Positions 23,335-32,590 are shown, counted from the stretch's first letter. The stretch: 39,244 nt of DNA from Betaproteobacteria bacterium (GCA_016790765.1 JAEUMZ010000149.1:1-39244), one strand, 5' to 3'. Notes: generated by a model not told the origin, from the sequence alone. Program-made: numbers and translations.

Positions 23335-23400
23335 GGCGGGAATTCTTGGCGCATTGCGCCAAGCCGCCGAACGGCAAGTTCATGAAGTGAACTTGACCGG
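23335..23400 (+). repeat. twin-hairpin element E2 upstream of argA
   Basis: Outer stem GGCGG/CCGCC (23335-23339 with 23364-23368), a 5-nt bulge GAATT, an inner 8-bp stem CTTGGCGC/GCGCCAAG with loop ATT. Then GAACGG, and a second hairpin CAAGTTCA/TGAACTTG (23375-23382 with 23388-23395) inside CGG/CCG. The plan is that of E1 and E3, with unrelated inner stem sequences. It lies 73 nt before argA. Confidence 0.75.
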
Positions 23401-23472
23401 CCCGTAAGGGCGCCACCGATTTTTCCCCGACTGAACTCGACAAATGCAGGTTTCCACTTTTGTCGACATCCC

Positions 23473-24804
23473 ATGAAACACGACGCCAAGAAGCTCGAAG
23501 TCTTCGTCAAGTGGTTCCGCAGCGCCACGCCGTTCATCCACGAGTTCGGCGGGCGCACCATCGTCATCGCCTTCGGCGGCGAGGTGCTGACCGACGGCGA
23601 GATGATGCAGCTCGCGCACGACATCAACGTGCTGGTGAGCCTGGAAATCCGCGTGGTGCTGGTGCACGGCACGCGCCCGCAGGTCGAGGAGCAGTTGCGG
23701 CAGCACGGCGTGGCCTCGCGCCTGGTCGACGGCAAGCGCGTCACCGACGATGAAACGCTCAAGTGCGTGAAGGAAGCCAACGGCATCGTGCGCATGGAGA
23801 TCGAGGCCACGCTGTCCTCGGAGCTGGCCAATTCGCCGATGGCCAATGCGGACATCCGCGTTTCCTCGGGCAACTTCATCACCGCGCGGCCGTTCGGCGT
23901 GGTCAACGGCGTCGACTACGGCCACACCGGCCGCGTGCGCAAGGTCGATGTCGAGGGCATCAACCGGCGCCTGGACGACGACGAGGTGGTGTTGCTCTCG
24001 CCGATCGGTTTCTCGCCCTCCGGCGACATCTACAACTGCACGCTGGAGGATGTGGCGACGTCGGTCGCCACGGCGTTGAAGGCCGACAAGCTGATCTTCC
24101 TGGTCGAGACCCAGGGCGCCACCGATGCCAAGCAGAAACTCCTCACCGAACTCACCGCCCAGCAGGCGGCGGACACGCTGGTCAACGTGAAATACGGCGG
24201 GCAGACCGAGGACATCCGCCTGTTCCTGCCCTGCGCCATCCAGGCGGTGCGCGAAGGCGTCAAGCGCGCGCACCTGATCAGCCGCCACGTGGACGGCGCG
24301 CTGCTGATCGAGTTGTTCACCCACCACGGCATCGGCACCATGGTGGTGCTCGAATCCCCGGACATCCTGCGCGACGCCAAGCCGTCGGACGTGGAAGGCA
24401 TCCTCGCGATCATCGACCCGCTGGTCGAGCGCGGCATCCTGGTGGCGCGCGACCGCAGCGCGCTGGAAAAGGAAATCGACCGCTACACCGTGCTCGCCGA
24501 GGGCGAGGAGATCATCGGCTGCGCTGCGCTGCACCCGTATCCGGCCGACAAGGCGGGTGAACTTGCCTGCCTCGCGGTCAACCCGTTCTACCGCGATGGC
24601 GGCCGCGGCGAGCGCATCCTGACGCACATCGAAAAGCGCGCGCGCGACAAGGGCATCAAGTCCCTGTTCGTGCTTTCCACGCAGACCATGCAATGGTTCG
24701 TCGAGCGCGGCTTCGTCGAATCCGACATTTCCAAACTCCCCGCCGAGAAACAGGCCGCGTACAACAAGGAGCGGCGCTCGAAGGTGTACACCAAGCAGCT
24801 CTAG
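23473..24804 (+). CDS. argA: amino-acid N-acetyltransferase (N-acetylglutamate synthase)
   Basis: 443-aa first enzyme of arginine synthesis, acetylating L-glutamate. An N-terminal amino-acid-kinase-like domain (about 1-290; [43 protein letters not shown]) is the arginine-sensing part. A C-terminal GNAT domain (about 300-440) has [12 protein letters not shown] and [19 protein letters not shown] for acetyl-CoA binding. This is the classical ArgA layout. The start ATG at 23473 has no clear Shine-Dalgarno sequence. The element E2 lies in its leader, so any hairpin effect would act on argA. Confidence 0.95.
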   Translation: MKHDAKKLEVFVKWFRSATPFIHEFGGRTIVIAFGGEVLTDGEMMQLAHDINVLVSLEIRVVLVHGTRPQVEEQLRQHGVASRLVDGKRVTDDETLKCVKEANGIVRMEIEATLSSELANSPMANADIRVSSGNFITARPFGVVNGVDYGHTGRVRKVDVEGINRRLDDDEVVLLSPIGFSPSGDIYNCTLEDVATSVATALKADKLIFLVETQGATDAKQKLLTELTAQQAADTLVNVKYGGQTEDIRLFLPCAIQAVREGVKRAHLISRHVDGALLIELFTHHGIGTMVVLESPDILRDAKPSDVEGILAIIDPLVERGILVARDRSALEKEIDRYTVLAEGEEIIGCAALHPYPADKAGELACLAVNPFYRDGGRGERILTHIEKRARDKGIKSLFVLSTQTMQWFVERGFVESDISKLPAEKQAAYNKERRSKVYTKQL

Positions 24805-24821
24805 AACGAAGGACGATCGCC

Positions 24822-25094
24822 ATGACCCGAATGATCCAATGCGCCAAGCTTGGCACCGAAGCCGAGGGCCTCGACTTTCCGCCCTACCCGGGCAAGATCG
24901 GCGCGCAGATTTACGAGAAGATCTCCAAGCAGGCGTGGAAGGAGTGGCTGGAACACCAGAAGCGCCTGGTCAATGAGAACCGCCTGAATCTTGCAGACAT
25001 CAAGGCGCGCAAGTACCTGGAGGAACAGATGACGCGGCACTTCTTTGGCGACGGCGCGGATCAGGCCAGCGGGTATGTGCCGCCGGCGGGTTAA
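24822..25094 (+). CDS. yggX: Fe(2+)-trafficking / oxidative damage protection protein
   Basis: 90-aa small cytosolic protein of the YggX family, implicated in protecting Fe-S clusters from oxidation. The conserved Cys7 in [32 protein letters not shown], and the end [16 protein letters not shown] match the family closely. GAAGGA lies about 8 nt before ATG 24822. It follows argA by 17 bp and converges on rpiA. A small hairpin GCGCT/AGCGC lies between the stops. Confidence 0.95.
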   Translation: MTRMIQCAKLGTEAEGLDFPPYPGKIGAQIYEKISKQAWKEWLEHQKRLVNENRLNLADIKARKYLEEQMTRHFFGDGADQASGYVPPAG

Positions 25095-25103
25095 ACGCGC
25101 TGC

Positions 25104-25775
25104 TTAGCGCTTGAGCGTTGCGACGCCTTCGCGCCGCGCAATCAAGGCCACATCCGCCCCCCGCCGCGCAAACAAGCCGTTGGCCACCACGCCGGCGATC
25201 TGGTTGATCGCTGTCTCCAGTCCCACCGGGTCGGTGATGGTCATTCCCCGCACATCCAGGATCGCGTTGCCGTTGTCGGTGACATTGGGCTTGCCGTCCT
25301 TCATGCGCCACTCGGGATGGCCGCCGAGCTTGACCAGTTCGCGCGCCACGTAGCTGCGCGCCATCGGGATCACTTCCACCGGCAGCGGGAACGTGCCCAG
25401 CACGTCCACCACCTTGCTCGCATCGGCGATGCAGACGAACTGGTCGGCCGCCGCGGCGACGATCTTCTCGCGCGTCAGCGCGCCGCCGCCCCCCTTGATC
25501 ATCGCCAGATGCGGCGTGATCTCGTCCGCGCCATCGACATAGACCGCGAACGGGCCGGCGTCGTTGAGCGACAGGACGTCGATGCCGGCCTCCTTCAACA
25601 ACTTGCTGCTGGCTTCCGAACTGGAGACCGCGGCCTTCACGCGCGACTTGATCTTGGCCAATTCCGCGATGAAGAAATTGACGGTGGAGCCGGTGCCGAC
25701 GCCGACGATGGCGTCGTCGGGGACGTAGGCGATGGCGGCTTGTGCTGCGGCGCGCTTGAGGTCGTCTTGGGTCAT
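25104..25775 (-). CDS. rpiA: ribose-5-phosphate isomerase A
   Basis: 223-aa cytosolic isomerase interconverting ribose-5-phosphate and ribulose-5-phosphate. Motifs: [16 protein letters not shown] for phosphate binding, [14 protein letters not shown], the catalytic region [26 protein letters not shown], and [10 protein letters not shown]. It matches E. coli RpiA (219 aa) in length. I chose ATG at 25775 ([12 protein letters not shown]); an extended frame to 25880 overlaps the ilvA promoter region. Divergent from ilvA. With tkt it covers two steps of the non-oxidative pentose phosphate pathway in this window. Confidence 0.96.
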   Translation of the reverse strand: MTQDDLKRAAAQAAIAYVPDDAIVGVGTGSTVNFFIAELAKIKSRVKAAVSSSEASSKLLKEAGIDVLSLNDAGPFAVYVDGADEITPHLAMIKGGGGALTREKIVAAAADQFVCIADASKVVDVLGTFPLPVEVIPMARSYVARELVKLGGHPEWRMKDGKPNVTDNGNAILDVRGMTITDPVGLETAINQIAGVVANGLFARRGADVALIARREGVATLKR

Positions 25776-25878
25776 GGGGTTGGTGTGAGCAATGGGAGTG
25801 GCGCGATGAAATGACGGGGAACAGAAGGAGGGGTGGGTTTTCCTGCTACATTCTCCCCGATTCCCTTGACGCGATTCC

Positions 25879-27390
25879 ATGAAGCACGATTACCTCAAAG
25901 CCATCCTGTCCGCCCGCGTCTACGACGTGGCCATCGAAAGCCCGTTGACCCTGGCGCCGCGCATCAGCGAGTCAGTAGGCAGCACGGTCCTCCTCAAGCG
26001 CGAGGACCTGCAGCCGGTGTTTTCCTTCAAGCTGCGCGGCGCGTACAACAAGATGGCGCACCTGACGCCCACCGAGTTGAAGCGCGGCGTGATCTGCGCC
26101 TCGGCCGGCAACCACGCGCAGGGGGTGGCGCTGGCCGCACAGCGCCTGGGCTGCAAGGCCACCATCGTGATGCCGGTGACCACGCCCGCCATCAAGGTGG
26201 AGGCGGTAACGCGGCGCGGCGCCAGCGTCGTGTTGAAGGGCGACAGTTACCACGAGGCCGGGTTGCACGCCAAGACACTGGCGCAGAAGAAGAAGCTCAC
26301 CTACGTGCATCCCTACGACGATCCGCTGGTGATCGCCGGCCAGGGCACCATCGGCATGGAGATCCTGCGGCAATACCAGCATCCCATCGACGCGGTGTTC
26401 GTGCCGGTGGGCGGCGGTGGCCTCATCGCCGGCATCGCCGCCTACGTCAAGTCGCTCTCGCCGACGACGAAGATCATCGGCGTGGAGCCGGAGGATTCCA
26501 ATGCGATGGCGGCCTCCTTGGAAGCGGGCAAGCGCGTCACGCTCCCGCACGTGAACCTGTTCGCCGATGGCGTGGCGGTGAAGCAGGTGGGCGAGGAGAC
26601 GTTTCGCCTCTGCCGCGAGTTGATCGACGAGATGGTGCTGGTCGACACCGACGAAATCTGCGCCGCCATCAAGGACATCTACGAGGACACGCGCTCGATC
26701 ATGGAGCCCTCGGGCGGCCTCGCGCTGGCGGGCATCAAGCGCTACGCTGAGCAGCACAAGGCCAAGGGCAAGACCTTCGTGGCGATCTGCTGCGGCGCCA
26801 ACATGAACTTCGACCGCCTGCGCTTCGTGGCCGAGCGCGCCGAGGTCGGCGAGCACCACGAGGCCCTGTTCGCGGTGACGGTGCCGGAGGCGCGCGGCAG
26901 CTTTCGGGCGTTTTGCGCCCTGCTCGGCCCGCGCAACGTGACCGAGTTCAATTACCGCATGGCGGATACGCAAGAGGCGCACCTGTTCGTCGGCCTGCAG
27001 GTCAAGGGCCGTGCGGAGGCGAGATCCCTGGTGACGCAGTTCAACAAGGCCGGGTTCCAATCCGTGGACCTGACCGAGAACGAACTGGCCAAACTGCATG
27101 TGCGCCACCTGGTGGGCGGGCGCGCGTCGCTGGCGCACGACGAACGCCTGTTCCGCTTCGAGTTCCCCGAGCGCCCGGGCGCGCTGATGCAGTTCCTCGA
27201 CAGCATCAGCCCCAACTGGAACATCAGCCTGTTCCACTACCGCAACCACGGCGCCGACGTGGGCCGCATTCTGGTGGGTTTGCAGGTCCCTTCACGTGAA
27301 CGCACCGCATTTGCCCGCAAGCTGAAAGCGCTGGGCTACGACTACGTGGAAGAGACCGACAACCCGGCGTATCGCATGTTTCTGGGGTGA
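25879..27390 (+). CDS. ilvA: threonine ammonia-lyase, biosynthetic (IlvA)
   Basis: 503-aa PLP enzyme turning threonine into 2-oxobutanoate, the first step of isoleucine synthesis. The PLP lysine is in [12 protein letters not shown], and the PLP phosphate loop is [15 protein letters not shown]. Two C-terminal ACT-like regulatory domains (about 325-503; [17 protein letters not shown] and [17 protein letters not shown]) mark the long, allosterically controlled anabolic form. The start ATG at 25879 is 103 bp from the rpiA start. A twin-hairpin element begins at the base after the stop codon. Confidence 0.96.
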   Translation: MKHDYLKAILSARVYDVAIESPLTLAPRISESVGSTVLLKREDLQPVFSFKLRGAYNKMAHLTPTELKRGVICASAGNHAQGVALAAQRLGCKATIVMPVTTPAIKVEAVTRRGASVVLKGDSYHEAGLHAKTLAQKKKLTYVHPYDDPLVIAGQGTIGMEILRQYQHPIDAVFVPVGGGGLIAGIAAYVKSLSPTTKIIGVEPEDSNAMAASLEAGKRVTLPHVNLFADGVAVKQVGEETFRLCRELIDEMVLVDTDEICAAIKDIYEDTRSIMEPSGGLALAGIKRYAEQHKAKGKTFVAICCGANMNFDRLRFVAERAEVGEHHEALFAVTVPEARGSFRAFCALLGPRNVTEFNYRMADTQEAHLFVGLQVKGRAEARSLVTQFNKAGFQSVDLTENELAKLHVRHLVGGRASLAHDERLFRFEFPERPGALMQFLDSISPNWNISLFHYRNHGADVGRILVGLQVPSRERTAFARKLKALGYDYVEETDNPAYRMFLG

Positions 27391-27458
27391 GCGCGGGGTT
27401 TCGCGCCATGAACTGCTTCATGGCGCGCCGCGCGAACGGCACGGCCTCCGGCCGTGGC
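27391..27458 (+). repeat. twin-hairpin element E3 directly after ilvA
   Basis: Outer stem GCGCGG/CCGCGC (27391-27396 with 27428-27433), a 5-nt bulge GGTTT, and a perfect 11-bp inner stem (27402-27412 with 27417-27427). Then GAACGG and a second hairpin CACGGCC/GGCCGTG (27440-27456). The architecture is shared with E1 and E2. It could double as an ilvA transcript end, but there is no U-run. Confidence 0.72.
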
Positions 27459-27494
27459 TGGGTCGCAACGAATCTGAAAATGAACTCGTCAGCC

Positions 27495-27531
27495 GCGCCG
27501 CGCGAACGGCACGGCCTGCGGCCGTGGCTGG
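27495..27531 (+). repeat. partial second copy E4 of the E3 element
   Basis: This 37-nt stretch equals 27425-27461 except for one base, and that base lies in the loop of the second hairpin (TCC versus TGC). The first hairpin is not duplicated. The 70-nt offset suggests a local tandem duplication. Confidence 0.75.
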
Positions 27532-27536
27532 AGAGA

Positions 27537-27580
27537 AAGTCCAGCATGGGTGCGGCGTGTGGGCTGTTCTTGGCCTGGGA
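27537..27580 (+). repeat. dispersed repeat, copy c
   Basis: AAAGTCCA, then GGGTGCGGCGTGTGGG and a GGCCTG block follow the order of the copy at 37988-38042 (AAAGTCCA, GGGTGCGGCGTTTGGG, GGCTTG). The right half has diverged. Confidence 0.5.
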
Positions 27581-27610
27581 AGCGCGCGGGTGCTGGGGTT
27601 TGAAAGTCAA

Positions 27611-27784
27611 AGCTTGGAACCGCAGATGAACGCGGATGCACACGGATGGGAGGTTGCGCATCCGTTTGCGCAGCACCTGTCGATGTTGTGCGCCGCATCC
27701 TGGCTCGGGCTGTCCTTCGCGCCACTCGCTCGTTCTCGCAAGGACCCGATCCGCGTCAATCTGCGTTCATCTGCGGATCCAAGC
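27611..27784. repeat. inverted-repeat element, GCAGATGAACGCGGATG family, copy b
   Basis: The left arm (27611-27647) carries GCTTGGAACCGCAGATGAAC and CGCGGATG. The right arm (27746-27784) is its imperfect reverse complement. About 100 nt lie between; they include CGGATG/CATCCG but no credible reading frame. The arms share their unit with 6503-6576. With E3, E4 and repeat copy c this fills the 454-bp gene-free block 27391-27844. Confidence 0.65.
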
Positions 27785-27844
27785 CCTTGACTTGGCCGTT
27801 CACACGCATCGCCGTGATGCCATCCGAGGCACGAAATCGCACGC

Positions 27845-28306
27845 CTATTCAGGCCAGTTCTTGATGTACTGCTTCAGGAGCTTGTTCTCGAAATCCGCGT
27901 CCTTGATGGCGCTGCGCGCGATGTCGTGGAAGGACACGATGCCCAGCAGGGCGTCGTCCTTGATCACCGGCACGTGGGTGATGTGCAGCTCGGTCATCAG
28001 CACGCGAAGGTGGTCGACCGTGTCGGTGGGGTCGGTGACCGGGGGATTGACCTTCATGATGTGGCCGCAGCGTGCGTTGAGCAATCCGGCGCCCTGGCTG
28101 TGCAGGCCGCGCAGCAGTTCCTTTAGCGTGATGAGGCCGACCATGCGGCCGTTCTCGATCACCAGCACCGAGCTGATGGCGTTCTCGGCCATCATCGCGA
28201 TCGCATCGGTCACGTTGACGTCCGGCGTGACCGAATAGACGCCCTTGCGATTGGGTTGCCGGGACTTGTCGGCGAGGATTTCGGCGACGGTGGAGGAGGT
28301 GCTCAT
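27845..28306 (-). CDS. CBS-domain protein
   Basis: 153-aa protein of two CBS motifs and little else. CBS1 is about 20-75 (VTPDVNVTDAIAMMAENAISSVLVIENG), CBS2 about 87-140 (VTDPTDTVDHLRVLMTELHITHVPVIKD). Such pairs usually bind adenosine nucleotides and act as energy or ligand sensors; the partner is unknown. Stand-alone proteins of this size are common in betaproteobacteria. ATG at 28306 is preferred over a longer frame to 28459, which is Arg/Ser-rich and has no family match. Confidence 0.88.
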   Translation of the reverse strand: MSTSSTVAEILADKSRQPNRKGVYSVTPDVNVTDAIAMMAENAISSVLVIENGRMVGLITLKELLRGLHSQGAGLLNARCGHIMKVNPPVTDPTDTVDHLRVLMTELHITHVPVIKDDALLGIVSFHDIARSAIKDADFENKLLKQYIKNWPE

Positions 28307-28391
28307 GGCGCGCGGGTCAGGATCGAAGCCGCAGCATAGCAAACGCACGCCGCGCTTGTCATGGCGCCACCCTGCGGGCCGCGGGTCGGGG

Positions 28392-28874
28392 CTACTTGAT
28401 GACGCGCAGGTTGCCGCGTGGCGGCGCCTTGGGCTTGTCCGGCGGCGGCGGCTGGTCACCGGCCGGCCCGGCGGATGCCGGCCCCGCAGGGACGATCGAC
28501 TGGACCTTCGGCACCGGGGCCAGCGCAGGCGGTGGCGTAGGTTGTGCGGCGCACTCGGGCGCCGGCTCGGGGTCGAAGTACACGCCCTTGCCGTTTTCGC
28601 GCGCGAACGCGGCCAGCACCGCGTACACCGGCACCGACACCTCGCGCGAGACGCCGTTGAAGCGCGCGGTGAACTGGATCACGTCGTTGCCGATGGTGAG
28701 GTTGCGGGTGGCGGCCTGGCTGATCGAAAGCACGATCTCGCCGTTCTTCACGTATTCCAGCGGCACGCGCGTGTTCTGGTCGGCCCTGACACTCAAATAC
28801 GGCGTGAAGCCACAGTCCGCGCACCATTCATAGATGGCGCGGATCAGGTACGGCTTGGTGGAGAGGTCGGCCAC
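28392..28874 (-). CDS. sspB: ClpXP adaptor SspB (stringent starvation protein B)
   Basis: About 160 aa. The N-terminal SspB domain (about 1-110) has KPYLIRAIYEWCADCGFTP, VPLEYVKNGEIVLSIS and VPVYAVLAAFARENGKG, close to E. coli SspB. A Pro/Ala-rich linker ends in the short motif GNLRVIK, which matches the C-terminal ClpX-binding tail (LRVVK in E. coli). The protein delivers ssrA-tagged proteins to ClpXP. No ATG is available: I took GTG at 28874 (VADLSTKPYL); TTG at 28901 is an alternative. It follows sspA on the same strand, as in many proteobacteria. Confidence 0.92.
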   Translation of the reverse strand: MADLSTKPYLIRAIYEWCADCGFTPYLSVRADQNTRVPLEYVKNGEIVLSISQAATRNLTIGNDVIQFTARFNGVSREVSVPVYAVLAAFARENGKGVYFDPEPAPECAAQPTPPPALAPVPKVQSIVPAGPASAGPAGDQPPPPDKPKAPPRGNLRVIK

Positions 28875-28944
28875 GGGAGCGATCGTTGAACCGGACGGCA
28901 ATGCGCGCGCAACCCGTGAAATGCCGCGGGCGCGCGCACCGGCG

Positions 28945-29544
28945 CTATTTGCGCATCGCCTTTTCGGACGCCGTCATCGAGTCGATGAAGGCCTGGCGCG
29001 AGAACAGCCGCTCCGCGTACTTCAACAGCGGCGCGGCGGTCTTGGGCATGTCGATCTGGTAATGCTCCAGGCGCCACAGCAGCGGCGCGATCGCCACGTC
29101 GAGCATCGAGAACTCGTCACCCAGCATGTGCTTCTGCTTGACGAAGATCGGCGCCAACTGCACCAGGTTTTCGCGGATATAGAGGCGCGCCTTGTCGAAC
29201 TGCGCCTGCTTGCCGCGCTCCAGCGTGTCCACGTGGTTGAACACTTCGTGCTCCATGCGGTGCAGGATCAGCCGTGCGCGGGCGCGCATCACCGGGTCCG
29301 GCGGCATCAGCTGCGGGTGCGGGAAGCGTTCGTCGATGTACTCGTTGATGATGTTCGATTCATAGAGGATCAGGTCGCGCTCGACCAGCACCGGGGTGCG
29401 GTTGTTCGGGTTCATCACCGCGAGGTCCTCGGGCTTGTTCATCAGATCCACGTCGAGGATCTGGAAATCCATGCCCTTTTCCCACAACACGATGCGGCAA
29501 CGGTGGCTGAATGGGCACGTGGTGCCCGAGTAGAGGGTCATCAT
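28945..29544 (-). CDS. sspA: stringent starvation protein A
   Basis: 199-aa GST-fold protein that binds RNA polymerase and is linked to stationary-phase and acid-stress control. The thioredoxin-like N-terminal half has MTLYSGTTCPFSHRCRIVL and NPNNRTPVLVERDLILYESN. The all-helical C-terminal half has FSMLDVAIAPLLWRLEHY. The start ATG at 29544 is followed by a second Met. It lies downstream of petC and upstream of sspB, the usual betaproteobacterial order. Confidence 0.94.
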   Translation of the reverse strand: MMTLYSGTTCPFSHRCRIVLWEKGMDFQILDVDLMNKPEDLAVMNPNNRTPVLVERDLILYESNIINEYIDERFPHPQLMPPDPVMRARARLILHRMEHEVFNHVDTLERGKQAQFDKARLYIRENLVQLAPIFVKQKHMLGDEFSMLDVAIAPLLWRLEHYQIDMPKTAAPLLKYAERLFSRQAFIDSMTASEKAMRK

Positions 29545-29646
29545 GAGAGCGGTCCTTCGCGGTGCGGGTACAGACGGAACAACGGGTTCAAAAGCGCCAA
29601 GCCGCGCATGGAAGCGCGGCCCGGCGGAAAGTCTGACGGGGGCGGC

Positions 29647-30393
29647 TTACTTCACGTCTTTCCAGTACTCGTGCTTGAGCCAGAGCGATATGAAGAAACC
29701 CAGCGTCAACAGCGACAGCACCCACAGGCCCAACTGCGTGCGCTGGGTGCGCGCCGGCTCGGCCATGAAGGTCAGGAAATTGACCAGGTCGGCCGCGAAG
29801 CGGTCGTACTCGGCCGCGGTCATGGTGCCGGCGCGCTCGATGCCGAGCTTCATCACCGCCTCGGGCTTGCCGTCGGGACCCGGCCGTTCGCCCGCCTTGA
29901 CCCAGGCTTGCGTGCCCTGCAGGTCGTGCAGCACGTGCGGCATCGAAGTGGCCTTGAACACCGTATTGTTCCAGCCGCTGGGCGCCTTGTCGTCGCGGTA
30001 GAAGCCGCGCAGGAAGGTGTAGAGCCAGTCGGAGCCGCGCGAGCGCGCCACCAGCGTGAGATCGGGGGGCACGCTTTTCAGCCATTCCTTGGCGTCGTTG
30101 GCATCCAGGTTGGTCACCATGGCGTCGGTGACCTTGGCGCCGGTGAGGATCAGGTTGTCGGCGATCTGCTTTTCGGTCAGGCCGATCTGCGTCAGCGCGC
30201 CGTAGCGCATGAACTGCGCGCTGTGGCAGTTGAGGCAGTAGTTGACGAAGTTGCGCGCACCGCGCTGCAGCGAGGCCTGGTCCTGGAGGTTGACCGGGGC
30301 GGTGTCGAGCTTGACGCCGCCGCCGGCCGCCAGCGCGGACACGGATGCGCCGAGGGCGAGGGCCAGCAAAAGGGAACGAAGGGTCGTGTTCAT
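29647..30393 (-). CDS. petC: cytochrome c1 of the bc1 complex
   Basis: 248-aa haem subunit of ubiquinol-cytochrome c reductase. A signal peptide (1-23) precedes the haem site CLNCH (Cys53, Cys56, His57). Family segments include LTEKQIADNLI, DANDAKEWLKSVPPDLTLVARSRGSDWLYTFLRGFY and the C-terminal membrane anchor LGLWVLSLLTLGFFISLWL. The protein receives electrons from the Rieske protein at the periplasmic face. Its ATG overlaps the petB stop by one base (TGATG), so it is translationally coupled. Confidence 0.97.
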   Translation of the reverse strand: MNTTLRSLLLALALGASVSALAAGGGVKLDTAPVNLQDQASLQRGARNFVNYCLNCHSAQFMRYGALTQIGLTEKQIADNLILTGAKVTDAMVTNLDANDAKEWLKSVPPDLTLVARSRGSDWLYTFLRGFYRDDKAPSGWNNTVFKATSMPHVLHDLQGTQAWVKAGERPGPDGKPEAVMKLGIERAGTMTAAEYDRFAADLVNFLTFMAEPARTQRTQLGLWVLSLLTLGFFISLWLKHEYWKDVK

Positions 30394-31718
30394 CAGTAGG
30401 TCACCCTTTCCGGTTCGGGCAATTCCTGGGGAATGTCCTTCTTGGTGTACCAGGGCATCAGGATGAAAAAGGCGAAGTACACGGCCGTGAGGATGCGGGC
30501 GACCAAGGTGGCGGTATCCATGCCGCCAACCAGGGGCAGGCCCTTGGGCAATTGTCCCCACACCGTGGTGGGCACCACGCCCAGGTAACCGAGGATCAGG
30601 AAGCTCACCACAAAGGCGATGAGGAAATTCCGGAACCGCGGGCCGCGATAGCGGATCGACTTGGCCTTGCCCTTGTCGAGCCACGGCAGCGCGAACAGGA
30701 TCAAGGTGGCCAGGCCCATCACCGCCACGCCCCAGAACTGCGTGCCGAAGTACGAGGGCACCGCGCGCAACATGGCGTAGAACGGCGTGAAGTACCACAC
30801 CGGCGCGATGTGCTCCGGAGTCTTGAGCGGGTCGGCCTGCACGAAGTTGGCGTACTCGAGGAAGTAGCCGCCCATCTCCGGCATGAAGAACACGATGACC
30901 GTGAACACGCCCAGGAACACGAACACGCCGACGATGTCCTTGATCGTGTAATAGGGGTGGAACGGGATGCCGTCCTTCGGCGTGCCGGTCTTGGGGTCGA
31001 GGTTTTCCTTGATCTCCACGCCGTCGGGGTTGTTGGAACCCACTTCGCGCAGCGCCATCAGGTGCGCCGCCACCAGGCCCAGCAGCACCAGCGGGATGGC
31101 GATGACGTGGAAGGCGAAGAAGCGGTTGAGCGTCGCATCGCCGACGTTGTAGTCGCCGCGGATCCAGATCGCCAGGTCCGGGCCGATGAACGGAATCGCC
31201 GCGAACAGGTTGATGATCACCTGCGCGCCCCAGTAGGACATCTGGCCCCACGGGAGCAGGTAGCCGAAGAATGCCTCGGCCATCAGGCACAGGTAGATCA
31301 TGCAGCCGAACACCCACAACAATTCGCGCGGCTTGCGGTACGAGCCGTAGATGAGTCCGCGGAACATGTGCAGGTACACCACGATGAAGAACATTGAGGC
31401 GCCGGTGGAATGCAGGTAGCGGATGAACCAGCCGCCGGGCACGTCGCGCATGATGTACTCGACGGAGGCAAAGGCGAGCTTGGCATCCGGTTTGTAGTTC
31501 ATGGTCAGGAAGATGCCGGTGACGATCTGCATCACCAGCACCAGCATCGCCAGCGAGCCGAAGTAGTACCAGAAATTGAAGTTCTTCGGCGCGTAGTAGC
31601 CGGTCAGTTGCTCCTGCCAGAGCCTGACCAGCGGGAAGCGCTTGTCCAACCAGACGATGGCTTGGCCGGCGAGGCCGGGGATGGGCGGCGCGATGGCCGG
31701 TTTCGGAGAGTGACCCAT
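30393..31718 (-). CDS. petB: cytochrome b of the bc1 complex
   Basis: 441-aa inner-membrane subunit with eight or more transmembrane helices that carries the two b haems and the quinol/quinone sites. Haem-ligand region: FIRYLHSTGASMFFIVVYLHMFRG and FFAFHVIAIPLVLLGLVAAHLM. The Qo-site PEWY-like segment appears as APVWYFTPFYAMLRAVPS, with VWYF instead of the classical EWYF. It lies between petA and petC in the order petA-petB-petC, and the start ATG at 31718 is 3 bp after petA. Confidence 0.97.
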   Translation of the reverse strand: MGHSPKPAIAPPIPGLAGQAIVWLDKRFPLVRLWQEQLTGYYAPKNFNFWYYFGSLAMLVLVMQIVTGIFLTMNYKPDAKLAFASVEYIMRDVPGGWFIRYLHSTGASMFFIVVYLHMFRGLIYGSYRKPRELLWVFGCMIYLCLMAEAFFGYLLPWGQMSYWGAQVIINLFAAIPFIGPDLAIWIRGDYNVGDATLNRFFAFHVIAIPLVLLGLVAAHLMALREVGSNNPDGVEIKENLDPKTGTPKDGIPFHPYYTIKDIVGVFVFLGVFTVIVFFMPEMGGYFLEYANFVQADPLKTPEHIAPVWYFTPFYAMLRAVPSYFGTQFWGVAVMGLATLILFALPWLDKGKAKSIRYRGPRFRNFLIAFVVSFLILGYLGVVPTTVWGQLPKGLPLVGGMDTATLVARILTAVYFAFFILMPWYTKKDIPQELPEPERVTY

Positions 31719-31721
31719 GCC

Positions 31722-32327
31722 TTAGGCTCCCTTCAGGTCGGCGTCGATCGTGAGCTTGGTGCCCTCGATCTTGTACGCGGTGATTTCGAGGTTCTTCGGC
31801 GCCGGCATTCCCTTCCACACGCGGCCGGACATGTCGAACTTCGACTGGTGGCAGGGGCAGAAGAAACCGCCAGGCCAGTCCTTGCCCAGGTCCTCGGGGC
31901 CGATTTCCTTGCGGAAAGTCGGTGAACAGCCCAGGTGCGTGCACACGCCCTTGACCACGAACCATTCCCCGCTCTTGTCCGATGATCGGTTGGGGCCCTT
32001 GGCGAACTCCGGTTGTGCGGACTCCTTGGAGTCCGGATCTGCCAGCAGGGCCTCGTTCTTGGCCAATTGCGCCACCATTTCCGGGGTGCGGCGGATGATC
32101 CAGTGCGGTGCGCCACGGTATTCCACGGTCACCAGCTGGCCCGGCTCGACCTTCGAAAGGTCGAACTCCACCGGCGCACCGGCCGCCAGCGCACGCACCG
32201 ACGGGAACATGCTGGCCACGAACGGCACCGCGGCAGCCGCACCGGTCACGCCGCCGACGGCAGCCGTGGAGAGGATCAGGAACCGTCGCTTCTTCGGATC
32301 GACGTCATCTTGGACGATGGCAGTCAT
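31722..32327 (-). CDS. petA: Rieske iron-sulfur subunit of the bc1 complex
   Basis: 201-aa protein with an N-terminal anchor helix and a periplasmic [2Fe-2S] domain. The cluster ligands are Cys129 and His131 in CTHLGCSP and Cys157 and His160 in CPCHQSKFD; Cys134 and Cys159 form the usual disulfide. The N-terminus has a twin-arginine-like stretch, PKKRRFLILSTAAVGG, consistent with export by the Tat system encoded at 34388-36033. First gene of petABC; a promoter candidate lies about 100 nt upstream. Confidence 0.97.
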   Translation of the reverse strand: MTAIVQDDVDPKKRRFLILSTAAVGGVTGAAAAVPFVASMFPSVRALAAGAPVEFDLSKVEPGQLVTVEYRGAPHWIIRRTPEMVAQLAKNEALLADPDSKESAQPEFAKGPNRSSDKSGEWFVVKGVCTHLGCSPTFRKEIGPEDLGKDWPGGFFCPCHQSKFDMSGRVWKGMPAPKNLEITAYKIEGTKLTIDADLKGA

Positions 32328-32428
32328 GGGGAGCTTTCGAGGAGTCGTTGTTCGAATTCTTGGCCTGGGCGCCGGGACCCGGCGGCGGGAGCCGGTCGTC
32401 CCGCAGCGTCTTTTCCGCCAAGCACGCT

Positions 32429-32457
32429 ATTCTAGCGATTGACCCTTGAAACTTAAA
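32429..32457 (-). promoter_or_regulatory. candidate promoter of petABC
   Basis: On the minus strand TAGAAT (32434-32429) lies 17 nt downstream of TTTAAG (32457-32452). The -10 matches TATAAT at five of six positions; the -35 is weak. The position in the petA-mscL divergent gap fits the only large transcription unit on this strand here. Confidence 0.4.
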
Positions 32458-32590
32458 CCCCCACCCGCTTCGGGACGCCGTTTTTTCCTTTGCGGACAGT
32501 ACCTTCCGCCGAATTACGCTAAATTGCTTGAACCACGGCGCGAACCGGATCCGTCGCCGCGGATTTCCATCAACAGCAACCGGAGGGGAT

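Noticed and set aside
27425..27531. Direct repeats as a CRISPR array
   Set aside because: There are only two units, each a twin hairpin with a 33-nt gap, no further repeats and no cas genes nearby.
30780..30810. VWYF instead of EWYF in cytochrome b as loss of Qo-site function
   Set aside because: I read the segment as a variant of the PEWY region from a single sequence; without an alignment I cannot say whether the usual Glu is lost or supplied in a shifted alignment, so no defect is claimed.
29647..31965. Single frame of 772 codons joining petC with upstream sequence
   Set aside because: Only the last 248 codons are petC; the upstream part is an out-of-frame reading of petB and petA. petB has its own complete frame overlapping the petC start.
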